A model generated the notes under the pieces. That model was given only the letters and a program-made list of their open reading frames with translations. It was not told the origin of the DNA and did not search any database. The position numbers and the translations under genes were made by a program. From Pseudomonadota bacterium (GTDB lineage: Bacteria; Pseudomonadota; Gammaproteobacteria; Steroidobacterales; Steroidobacteraceae): a DNA stretch of 12,041 bases. The stretch spans positions 1-12,041 of the forward strand of contig JAEZCR010000280.1 of assembly GCA_023433465.1 (NCBI GenBank). Reading direction: 5' to 3'. Positions 6,490 through 12,041 of this stretch are shown one piece after another; the first letter of the stretch is position 1, and each line of letters starts with the position of its first letter.

Positions 6490-7599
6490 TCAGGCGGCGC
6501 GATGAGCGCGGGCGAGGTACTCCTCGCTCTGCATCTCGCTCAGCCGGCTCGTCGTGCGCTGGAACTCGAATTTGAGTTTCTCGCCCTTGTAGATCTCGTT
6601 CGGCGCGGCCGCGGCCGAAAGGATCACTTTCACGCCGCGGTCGTAGAACTCGTCGATCGCCGAAATGAACCGCCGCGCGGCGTTGTCGGCGTCGACTCCG
6701 AACACGGGCACGTTCGCGATGATCACGCTCTGGTACTCGCTCGCGATCGCGATGTAGTCGGCGGCGCTGCGCGGCCCCTCGCACAACGCGGCGAATTCGA
6801 ACCAGATGACGTTCTCGCTCTCGCGCACCACCTTGATCTTGCGGTGGTTCACGCTGATGTCGTGGCCGCTCTCGACGTCCTCGTCCGACAGGTCCTCGAA
6901 CAGGTGTTCGAGCTTCTTCTGGGTGCCGGCGTCGCCGCTCGGCAGGTAGATGGGCGCCGCGATGAGCTGCCGCAGGCGGTAATCGACGCCGCCGTCGACG
7001 TTGACGATCTCGCAGTGTTTTTCGAGCAGGGTGATGGTGGGCACGAACCGCTCGCGCTGCAGGCCGTTCTTGTACAGGTCCTTCGGCTTCACGTTCGACG
7101 TGAACACCAGCGCGACGCCGCGCTTGAGAAGAGCGTCGAACAGGCCGGCCAGGATCATCGCATCGGCGATGTCGGAGACGAACAGTTCGTCGAAGCAGAT
7201 GACGCGCGCCTTCTTCGCGACCTTGTCGGCGACGCCCTCGAGCGGGGACTGCATGCCCTTGAGTCGCTTGAGCTCGGCGTGCACCTCGTGCATGAACCGG
7301 TAGAAGTGCGTGCGGCGCTTCGCGGTCAAGGTGAGCGAGCCGAAGAACAGGTCCATGAGCCAGGTCTTGCCGCGTCCGACGCCGCCCCACAGGTACACGC
7401 CCTTCGGCGCGCCATTGCCGGACAACGTGAGGCCGCGCAGCAGCCGTTTTCCGAGCGGGGCCGCGGCCTCGGCGGCGAGCGCGGCGCGCAAACGTTCGAG
7501 GGATTTGAGGGCGGCGAGCTGGGCCTTGTCGGCCGCGAATCCGCGCTTGGCGATCTCCCGGGCATACAGGGCGCCCAGGACGTCATCGGTGTCGTTCAC
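6490..7599 (-). CDS. zapE: Cell division protein ZapE (AFG1-like ATPase)
   Basis: A 369-residue AFG1/ZapE-family P-loop ATPase, cytoplasmic and full length. Walker A is WGGVGRGKT (residues 71-79), Walker B is RVICFDELF (132-140), and a sensor-like VFTSNVKPKDLYKNGLQRERF follows (165-185). The C-terminal part has SAIDEFYDRGVKVILSAAA and ends with TSRLSEMQSEEYLARAH, the family's closing signature. In Escherichia coli ZapE binds FtsZ and affects the Z ring under low oxygen and heat; the yeast homologue Afg1 is linked to turnover of respiratory-chain subunits. The start is GTG at 7599, overlapping the stop of the ETF-ubiquinone oxidoreductase gene (GTGA), so the two are probably translationally coupled. 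It is the last clear gene of the tetR-led operon. The family call is firm; its role in this operon is not evident from the sequence. Confidence 0.95.
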   Translation of the reverse strand: MNDTDDVLGALYAREIAKRGFAADKAQLAALKSLERLRAALAAEAAAPLGKRLLRGLTLSGNGAPKGVYLWGGVGRGKTWLMDLFFGSLTLTAKRRTHFYRFMHEVHAELKRLKGMQSPLEGVADKVAKKARVICFDELFVSDIADAMILAGLFDALLKRGVALVFTSNVKPKDLYKNGLQRERFVPTITLLEKHCEIVNVDGGVDYRLRQLIAAPIYLPSGDAGTQKKLEHLFEDLSDEDVESGHDISVNHRKIKVVRESENVIWFEFAALCEGPRSAADYIAIASEYQSVIIANVPVFGVDADNAARRFISAIDEFYDRGVKVILSAAAAPNEIYKGEKLKFEFQRTTSRLSEMQSEEYLARAHRAA

Positions 7600-9212
7600 A
7601 GCAGTTGGTAGTTAGGACCGGAGCCACCCTCGGGCGTGGTCCAGTCGATGATCTGGTAGGGGTCCTTGATGTCGCAGGCCTTGCAGTGCACGCAGTTGGC
7701 CGCGTTGATCTGCAGCTTCTTGCCGCCCGCGCCGTCGTCGACCATTTCGTAGACGTGCGCCGGGCAGAAACGCGTGCACGGGTTGCCGTACTCCACCGCG
7801 CAGGTGGTGGCGCAGATATTCCTGTCCCGCACCTTGAGGTGCACGGGCTGCACCTCGTCGTGCGCGGTGACCGCGAAGAACACCGAGGACAAACGATCGC
7901 GCGGCGGCAGGTCGCGCTGCACCCAGTGCCGGTCGGGCGATTCGTACTCGGCCAGCTTCTCGAGCGGCCAGGTCTCGGTGTTGCGCAACGTCCAGGGGGT
8001 CGTGCCGGAGAGCATGCTCTCGACGGCCGCGTTGATCATCCCGCGTTTGAGCCCGCGCTTGAACCCGGGCTTGATGTTGCGCACCTCGTGCAGTTCCGCC
8101 ACGGCCTCGGTCTTGCGCCACACCGCGTCGAAACCGATGCTGGTGTCGTACTCGGCGAAGTAGTCAGCCGCCGCCATCGCGCAGCGCAGCGCCTGGTGAA
8201 TGCCCTTGATCTTGGGAACGTTGAGCGTACCGGCCGAGTCACCCACCAGCACCGCCCCGGGCATCTCGAGTTTCGGCAGCGACTGGAAGCCGCCCGCGGC
8301 GATCGAGCGCGCGCCGGCGGAGAGGATCTCGCCACCCTTCAGGAACTCGTGCATGCGCGGGTGATGCTTGAACTGCTGGAACGCCTCGAACGGGAAGAAC
8401 CGCGGGTCGCGATAGTCGAGGCCCGTGACGAAACCGACGTACGCGCGGTTGTCGGTGAGGTGATAGACGAAACTGCCGCCATAGGTCTTCGGATCCAGTG
8501 GCCAGCCGACACTGTGCTGCACGAGCCCGGGCGTGACGCGCCCCGGCGGCAGCTGCCACAGCTCCTTCATGCCGAGCGCATAGACCTGCGGATCGGCGTT
8601 CGCGTCGAGCTTGTAGCGCTTGATCAGGACCTTCGCGAGGCTGCCCCGACAGCCCTCGGCAATTACCGTCAGTCGCGCGCGCACCTCGGCGCCCGGCATG
8701 TAGTTAGGACCGCGCGCGCCGTCGTGTTGCACGCCCATGTCGCCGATCTGCACGCCGGCGACCGAACCGTCGTCATCGAACAGCGGCAACGCGGCGGCGA
8801 AGCCGGGGAATACGTCGACGCCGAGCTGCTCCGCTTGCGTGGCCATCCACTGCACGAGCCCGCCCAGCGAGACGATGAAATTGCCGTCGTTGTGCAGGTA
8901 GCTCGGAATCCACGGCATCTTCGTCGCGCCCTTGCGCGACAACCAGTGGAACTCGTCGCTCACCACGGGCACGCGGATGGGCAGCGGCGCCTGCCGCCAC
9001 TCGGGCAGCAGCGCGTCGAGCGGACCCGGCTCCATCACGGCGCCGGAGAGGATGTGCGCGCCGATGGTCGAGCCCTTCTCGAGCACGCACACCGTGAGCT
9101 CGGGCTTGCGTTGCTTGAGACGGATCGCGGTGGCGAGCCCCGCCGGGCCGCCGCCGATCACGGCGACGTCGTATTCCATGACGTCTCGAAGAGCGGGGCC
9201 GGGCGCGTTCAT
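7596..9212 (-). CDS. etfD: Electron transfer flavoprotein-ubiquinone oxidoreductase
   Basis: A 538-residue ETF-QO, the membrane-associated enzyme that passes electrons from acyl-CoA dehydrogenases, via ETF, to ubiquinone. The FAD-binding Rossmann motif is VIGGGPAGLATAIRL (residues 18-32), continuing to CVLEKGSTIGAHILSG. The second FAD segment is GAVLVGDSAGTLNVPKIKG, and the family region GGFQSLPKLEMPGA precedes it. The C-terminal [4Fe-4S] ligands are Cys483 (RFCPAHVYE) and Cys507, Cys510 and Cys513 (NCVHCKACDIKDP). The tail TTPEGGSGPNY is also conserved. The ATG at 9212 overlaps the stop of the upstream dehydrogenase gene (ATGA), and the gene's own stop overlaps zapE. An internal ATG (residue 12) would remove only the variable leader. 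Its place after thiolase and dehydrogenase genes fits fatty or branched-chain acyl-CoA oxidation. No ETF subunit genes or acyl-CoA dehydrogenase lie in the window. Confidence 0.97.
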   Translation of the reverse strand: MNAPGPALRDVMEYDVAVIGGGPAGLATAIRLKQRKPELTVCVLEKGSTIGAHILSGAVMEPGPLDALLPEWRQAPLPIRVPVVSDEFHWLSRKGATKMPWIPSYLHNDGNFIVSLGGLVQWMATQAEQLGVDVFPGFAAALPLFDDDGSVAGVQIGDMGVQHDGARGPNYMPGAEVRARLTVIAEGCRGSLAKVLIKRYKLDANADPQVYALGMKELWQLPPGRVTPGLVQHSVGWPLDPKTYGGSFVYHLTDNRAYVGFVTGLDYRDPRFFPFEAFQQFKHHPRMHEFLKGGEILSAGARSIAAGGFQSLPKLEMPGAVLVGDSAGTLNVPKIKGIHQALRCAMAAADYFAEYDTSIGFDAVWRKTEAVAELHEVRNIKPGFKRGLKRGMINAAVESMLSGTTPWTLRNTETWPLEKLAEYESPDRHWVQRDLPPRDRLSSVFFAVTAHDEVQPVHLKVRDRNICATTCAVEYGNPCTRFCPAHVYEMVDDGAGGKKLQINAANCVHCKACDIKDPYQIIDWTTPEGGSGPNYQLL

Positions 9213-9976
9213 TTGGGTTGCATGCGGATCGCGCCGTCGAGGCGGATCGTCTCGCCATTCAGATAGACGTTTTCGCAGATGGTCTGCACGAGCGCGGCGT
9301 ATTCCTCGGGCCGCCCGAGCCGCGGTGGGAAGGGGACTTGTTTGCCGAGCGAGTCCTGAACTTCCTGCGGCATGGCGGCGAGCATGGGCGTGCCGAAGAT
9401 GCCGGGAGCGATCGACATCACGCGGATGCCGAACATCGCGAATTCGCGCGCGATGGGCAGCGTCATGCCGGCGACCGCGGCCTTGGTGGCCGAGTAGGCA
9501 GCCTGGCCTATCTGACCTTCGAATGCGGCGACGGAGGAGGTGTGGATGATGACGCCACGCTCACCATCGGCATTCGGCGTGTTGGCCTGCATGATCGCGG
9601 CCGCCGCCTTGTCGCACAGGAACGTGCCGATGAGATTGATGTGCACGACCTTCGCGAAGAAATCGCCCGCCATCGGGCCATTCTTGCCGAGCACGCGCCC
9701 GGCGCCGATGACGCCCGCGCAATTGACCAGCAGGTTGATGCCGCCCATCGCGGCGCGCGCCGTTTCCATCGCGGCGTTAACTTCGGTTTCGGAGGTGACG
9801 TCGCACTTGGCGAACGTGGTCCCGCTACCGATGGCATTGGCCGCGGCGAGGCCGGGACCTTCCTGAACATCTAACAACGCGACGCGTCCGCCCGCCGCGG
9901 CGATGTGTCGGGCCACCGCGTTGCCGAGGCCCGACGCACCGCCCGTTATGACCGCGCGCGCATCCGAGATTTTCAT
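9209..9976 (-). CDS. 3-hydroxyacyl-CoA dehydrogenase, HSD10-type short-chain dehydrogenase
   Basis: A 255-residue classical short-chain dehydrogenase resembling type II 3-hydroxyacyl-CoA dehydrogenase (HSD17B10). Such enzymes oxidise 3-hydroxyacyl-CoA or 2-methyl-3-hydroxybutyryl-CoA with NAD+. Visible are the cofactor loop TGGASGLG (residues 11-18), Asp36 after the second strand (ALLDV, favouring NAD over NADP), NCAGVIGAGR (85-94), Asn114, Ser148 in TSSVAAFEGQ, and the catalytic pair Tyr161 and Lys165 in YSATK. The segment GKNGPMAGDFF and the C-terminal IAPGIFGTPMLAAMPQEVQ are characteristic of the HSD10 subgroup. An upstream in-frame extension belongs to the thiolase gene; ATG 9976 gives the standard start 28 nt after the thiolase stop. 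It overlaps the ETF-ubiquinone oxidoreductase gene by 4 nt. The exact acyl substrate is inferred from the operon. Confidence 0.92.
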   Translation of the reverse strand: MKISDARAVITGGASGLGNAVARHIAAAGGRVALLDVQEGPGLAAANAIGSGTTFAKCDVTSETEVNAAMETARAAMGGINLLVNCAGVIGAGRVLGKNGPMAGDFFAKVVHINLIGTFLCDKAAAAIMQANTPNADGERGVIIHTSSVAAFEGQIGQAAYSATKAAVAGMTLPIAREFAMFGIRVMSIAPGIFGTPMLAAMPQEVQDSLGKQVPFPPRLGRPEEYAALVQTICENVYLNGETIRLDGAIRMQPK

Positions 9977-10004
9977 GCGCCAAGCATAACGAATGGCGCG
10001 ATCA

Positions 10005-11183
10005 TCAGGGGACTTCCACCGCGAGCGCCGTCGCCTCACCACCGCCGATGCACAGCGATGCGATGCCCCGGCCACCGCCGCGTGCACGCAGGGCGTGCAC
10101 CAGCGTCGCCACGATGCGCGCGCCGGTGGCGCCGATGGGGTGACCCAACGCGCAGGCACCGCCGTTCACGTTGGTGCGGGCGTGATCGAATCCTACATCG
10201 CGCATCGCGGCCATCGTGACGGCCGCGAAGGCTTCGTTGACCTCGAACAGCGCGACGTCGCCGGCCTTCCAGCCGACCTGCGCGAGTACTTTCTGTATGG
10301 CGCCGGACGGCGCGGTCGTGAACCATTCCGGTTCCTGCGCGAAGCTCGCGTAGCCGACGATGCGCGCGAGCGGCTTCGCCCCGCGGCGAGTAGCCTCCGC
10401 TTCGGACATCAGCACGGTTGCCGCGGCGCCATCGGATATCGAAGACGAGGACGCGGCCGTCACGGTGCCATCCTTGCGGAACGCGGGCTTCAGCGTCGGG
10501 ATCTTCGCGAGATCCACCGTGAATGGCGTTTCGTCCTTTTCAACGACGGTCTCGCCCTTGCGTCCCTTGACCGTCACCGGCGTGATCTCCGCGGCGAACG
10601 CGCCGGAGTTCACGGCCTTGACGGCGCGCTGCGTCGATTCGGTCGCGAACGCATCCTGTTCCGCGCGAGAGAAGGAGTACTTCTGCGCGGTGTTCTCGGC
10701 GAAGCAGCCCATGAGCTGGCCGTCGAACGGGCTCTGCAATCCGTCGTAGAACATGTGGTCGAGCAGTTCGGCGTTGCCCATGCGCAGGCCCGCGCGCGCC
10801 TTGGGCAGTAGATAGGGTGCGTTGGTCATCGACTCGAGGCCGCCGGCCACCGAGAGTGCGACGTCGCCGGCGCGGATCTGATCGCAGGCCAGCATGATGG
10901 CCTTCATGCCCGAGCCGCACATCTTGTTGACCGTGGTGGCCGGCACACCCGTGGGAATGCCGGCGCCGAGCGCCGCCTGGCGCGCGGGCGCCTGGCCGAG
11001 ACCCGCGGGCAGCACGCAGCCCATGATGACTTCCTGCACCTCGTTACCCGCGACGCCCGCGGCGGCGAGGGCGCCTTTGATAGCCGCGGTTCCGAGTTGC
11101 GGCGCGGTCATGGGCGCGAGCACGCCCTGGAAGGCGCCGATGGGGGTGCGGGTTGCGGACGCGATGATGACTGTCTTGCTCAT
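10005..11183 (-). CDS. Acetyl-CoA acetyltransferase (thiolase)
   Basis: A 392-residue thiolase. The catalytic residues fall at the same positions as in the Zoogloea enzyme: nucleophile Cys89 in NKMCGSGMKA, His348 in GACALGHPIGATGARI, and Cys378 in LCIGGGEATALAVE. Loop residues ESMTNAPYL and FEVNEAFAAVTM are also present. It catalyses the reversible cleavage of acetoacetyl-CoA, or another 3-ketoacyl-CoA, to acetyl-CoA. The ATG at 11183 yields MSKTVIIASATRTPIGAF, the typical start, and has GGAG and AAGGA just upstream on its strand. It begins 13 nt after the tetR-type gene and is 28 nt ahead of the dehydrogenase gene. It could serve both the acyl-CoA oxidation operon and the acetoacetyl-CoA made by ScoAB. 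Whether it prefers short chains (PhaA/AtoB-like) or is broader cannot be decided from the motifs. Confidence 0.95.
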   Translation of the reverse strand: MSKTVIIASATRTPIGAFQGVLAPMTAPQLGTAAIKGALAAAGVAGNEVQEVIMGCVLPAGLGQAPARQAALGAGIPTGVPATTVNKMCGSGMKAIMLACDQIRAGDVALSVAGGLESMTNAPYLLPKARAGLRMGNAELLDHMFYDGLQSPFDGQLMGCFAENTAQKYSFSRAEQDAFATESTQRAVKAVNSGAFAAEITPVTVKGRKGETVVEKDETPFTVDLAKIPTLKPAFRKDGTVTAASSSSISDGAAATVLMSEAEATRRGAKPLARIVGYASFAQEPEWFTTAPSGAIQKVLAQVGWKAGDVALFEVNEAFAAVTMAAMRDVGFDHARTNVNGGACALGHPIGATGARIVATLVHALRARGGGRGIASLCIGGGEATALAVEVP

Positions 11184-11196
11184 GTTCCTTACTCCG

Positions 11197-11859
11197 TCAA
11201 TCGCGGCCTCGAAGACCACGGTTGAAAACATCGATGAATCTTTCGGCGATCTCCGCGGGGCGCAGAGAGGCGTCCTCGCGGTACCAGTGGCCCATCCAGT
11301 TGAGCGCGCCCGCCAGCGCGAACGCGGTCATTTTCGGATCGCAATCGCGGATCGAGCCATCGGCGACTCCCGCGGCGATGAGTGCGCGCATGCGCCGGTC
11401 GATGCCGGCCTTGAGCTGCTTGATGCGCTTGCTCATGGCGGCGCCGAGGTGCTGGTCCTCCGCGCGCAGCATGCACCACCCGAAGTCGCCCACAATGGCG
11501 GCGGCGTAGCCGCGAATGAACGCGAACAGGCGCTCGCGCGCGGGTCCCTCGGCCTTTTCGCAGGCGTCGAGCGTCCCCGTGATCTGGTCGAGGCCGGCCA
11601 GGAAGCATTCGAAAAGAATGGACTCCTTGTTCGGCACGTACAGGTACAGCGTGGGCTTGGTGACCTCGAGGCTGGCGGCGAGGTCGTCCAGGGAGGTGTT
11701 GTGGTAGCCCCGCCGGCTGAATGCCCGCGCCGCGGCCAGGATCACGGCCTCGCGCTTGAGGGCGTGGTGCTCGCGCAGCCGCCGGCGCGCCGCCCAGGGG
11801 GAGGCGGCGGCCGATGATGCTGCCTTGCGGGATCGGGTGCGGGAGGCGGGGGTGGCCAT
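11197..11859 (-). CDS. TetR-family transcriptional regulator, probable regulator of acyl-CoA oxidation genes
   Basis: A 220-residue TetR-family repressor. A basic, Ala/Ser-rich leader of about 30 residues precedes the DNA-binding domain: REAVILAAARAFSRRGYHNT (36-55), then SLDDLAASLEVTKPTLYLYV (56-75), the helix-turn-helix with its recognition helix, and NKESILFECF. The C-terminal half (about 85-220) is the helical ligand-binding and dimerisation part, containing FGWCMLRAEDQHL and ALNWMGHWYRED. It is the first gene of the thiolase-dehydrogenase-ETF-QO-zapE operon and is divergent from icmF. The 44-bp spacer carries two similar inverted repeats. An acyl-CoA ligand is likely by context. ATG 11859 is preferred to the GTG at 11883, which would put the codons inside the operator; GGAG lies 12 nt before the ATG, rather far. 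Confidence 0.92.
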   Translation of the reverse strand: MATPASRTRSRKAASSAAASPWAARRRLREHHALKREAVILAAARAFSRRGYHNTSLDDLAASLEVTKPTLYLYVPNKESILFECFLAGLDQITGTLDACEKAEGPARERLFAFIRGYAAAIVGDFGWCMLRAEDQHLGAAMSKRIKQLKAGIDRRMRALIAAGVADGSIRDCDPKMTAFALAGALNWMGHWYREDASLRPAEIAERFIDVFNRGLRGRD

Positions 11860-11862
11860 CGG

Positions 11863-11884
11863 TGTGTTACTCTCCGGTAACACA
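11863..11884. promoter_or_regulatory. Perfect inverted repeat, probable TetR operator copy 1
   Basis: The arms TGTGTTAC and GTAACACA form a perfect 8-bp inverted repeat around the 6-bp centre TCTCCG. The 14-bp core (11867-11880), read on the minus strand, is TTACCGGAGAGTAA. It ends 3 bp from the tetR start codon. Its position next to the regulator gene, its symmetry and a second copy 20 bp away support an operator role for the TetR protein. Confidence 0.7.
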
Positions 11885-11886
11885 TC

Positions 11887-11900
11887 TTACCAGCCAGTAA
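11887..11900. promoter_or_regulatory. Second TTAC-N6-GTAA site, probable TetR operator copy 2
   Basis: TTACCAGCCAGTAA matches the core of copy 1 (read on the opposite strand) at 11 of 14 positions. Its centre is exactly 20 bp from that of copy 1, about two helical turns, so two dimers could sit on the same face. It ends 3 bp before the icmF ATG. The arms beyond TTAC/GTAA are not symmetrical, so this copy may bind more weakly. Confidence 0.6.
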
Positions 11901-11903
11901 CAT

Positions 11904-12041
11904 ATGAAGCCACCAGAGACGGGCAGGCCGCTGAGATTCGTATCCGCCGCCTCGCTGTTCGACGGCCATGACGCCGCGATCAACATGATCCGCCGGCTGC
12001 TGCAATCGGGCGGCGCCGAGCTCGTGCACCTCGGCCACAAC
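11904..12041 (+). CDS. icmF: Fused isobutyryl-CoA mutase IcmF, N-terminal fragment
   Basis: Only the first 46 codons are present; the gene runs off the right edge. The sequence RFVSAASLFDGHDAAINMIR (residues 11-30), followed by RLLQSGGAELVHLGHN, is the start of the cobalamin-binding domain found at the N-terminus of IcmF. DGHD carries the histidine expected to ligand the cobalt (His22). In IcmF this domain is fused to a G-protein chaperone and the mutase barrel, about 1,100 residues in all, and the protein interconverts isobutyryl-CoA and n-butyryl-CoA using adenosylcobalamin. Because the rest is missing, a stand-alone B12-binding subunit or another acyl-CoA mutase cannot be ruled out, though the N-terminal wording strongly suggests IcmF. 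There is no ribosome-binding site before the ATG; a candidate operator ends 3 bp upstream. It is divergent from tetR. Confidence 0.85.
   Translation, partial: MKPPETGRPLRFVSAASLFDGHDAAINMIRRLLQSGGAELVHLGHN

Noticed and set aside
6463..7611. Plus-strand ORF of 382 codons antisense to zapE
   Set aside because: ZapE on the minus strand has intact Walker motifs and C-terminal signature; the plus-strand frame is low-complexity and matches nothing I recognise.
7605..9266. Plus-strand ORF of 553 codons antisense to the ETF-ubiquinone oxidoreductase gene
   Set aside because: The opposite strand encodes a complete ETF-QO with FAD and 4Fe-4S motifs. The antisense product is His/Arg/Val-rich and has no recognisable domain.

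Overview
The window is ordinary, gene-dense, high-GC bacterial chromosome with about fourteen genes, short spacers and many 4-nt overlaps. A 180-kDa-type NAD-glutamate dehydrogenase, an IcmF-type fused mutase, an ETF-ubiquinone oxidoreductase and ZapE together point to an aerobic Proteobacterium. A gammaproteobacterium of the Xanthomonadales/Nevskiales/Steroidobacter kind is my best guess, but this is inferred from gene content and not proven. I see no RNA gene, insertion sequence, CRISPR array or prophage gene.

Left block (1-4458), aromatic amino-acid catabolism. On the minus strand a MarR-type regulator (866-1330) is followed after 35 nt by the N-terminal part of an NAD-specific glutamate dehydrogenase that runs off the left edge. 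Divergently, on the plus strand, lie 4-hydroxyphenylpyruvate dioxygenase (hppD), maleylacetoacetate isomerase (maiA, TTG start overlapping the hppD stop) and the two subunits of a succinyl-CoA:3-ketoacid CoA-transferase (scoA, scoB). A perfect 14-bp palindrome in the marR-hppD spacer is the probable MarR operator. The steps encoded are 4-hydroxyphenylpyruvate to homogentisate, maleyl- to fumarylacetoacetate, and activation of acetoacetate. Homogentisate dioxygenase and fumarylacetoacetase are not in the window.

Middle (4495-6411). An HxlR-type regulator with an N-terminal cysteine (minus strand) is divergent from a class I nitronate monooxygenase-like FMN enzyme (plus strand). TTACC repeats sit in the spacer. 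A small unrecognised ORF (6010-6411, minus strand) with weaker codon bias lies convergent to the oxidase.

Right block (6490-12041), acyl-CoA oxidation. A minus-strand operon reads tetR, thiolase, HSD10-type 3-hydroxyacyl-CoA dehydrogenase, ETF-ubiquinone oxidoreductase and zapE, and the last three are joined by ATGA/GTGA overlaps. Divergent from tetR is the start of icmF, encoding fused isobutyryl-CoA mutase, cut by the right edge. The 44-bp tetR-icmF spacer is almost filled by two copies of a TTAC-N6-GTAA site whose centres are exactly 20 bp apart. The set makes sense as a TetR-controlled route: isobutyryl-CoA to butyryl-CoA (IcmF), beta-oxidation (the 3-hydroxyacyl-CoA dehydrogenase, with electrons passed through ETF-QO) and thiolysis of acetoacetyl-CoA. 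ScoAB on the left also produces acetoacetyl-CoA, so the blocks share that node.

I found no undescribed defence, mobile or RNA system. The most notable items are the double TetR operator in a minimal spacer, the MarR palindrome with -10-like hexamers on both strands, the coupling of zapE to ETF-QO, and the unrecognised small ORF.
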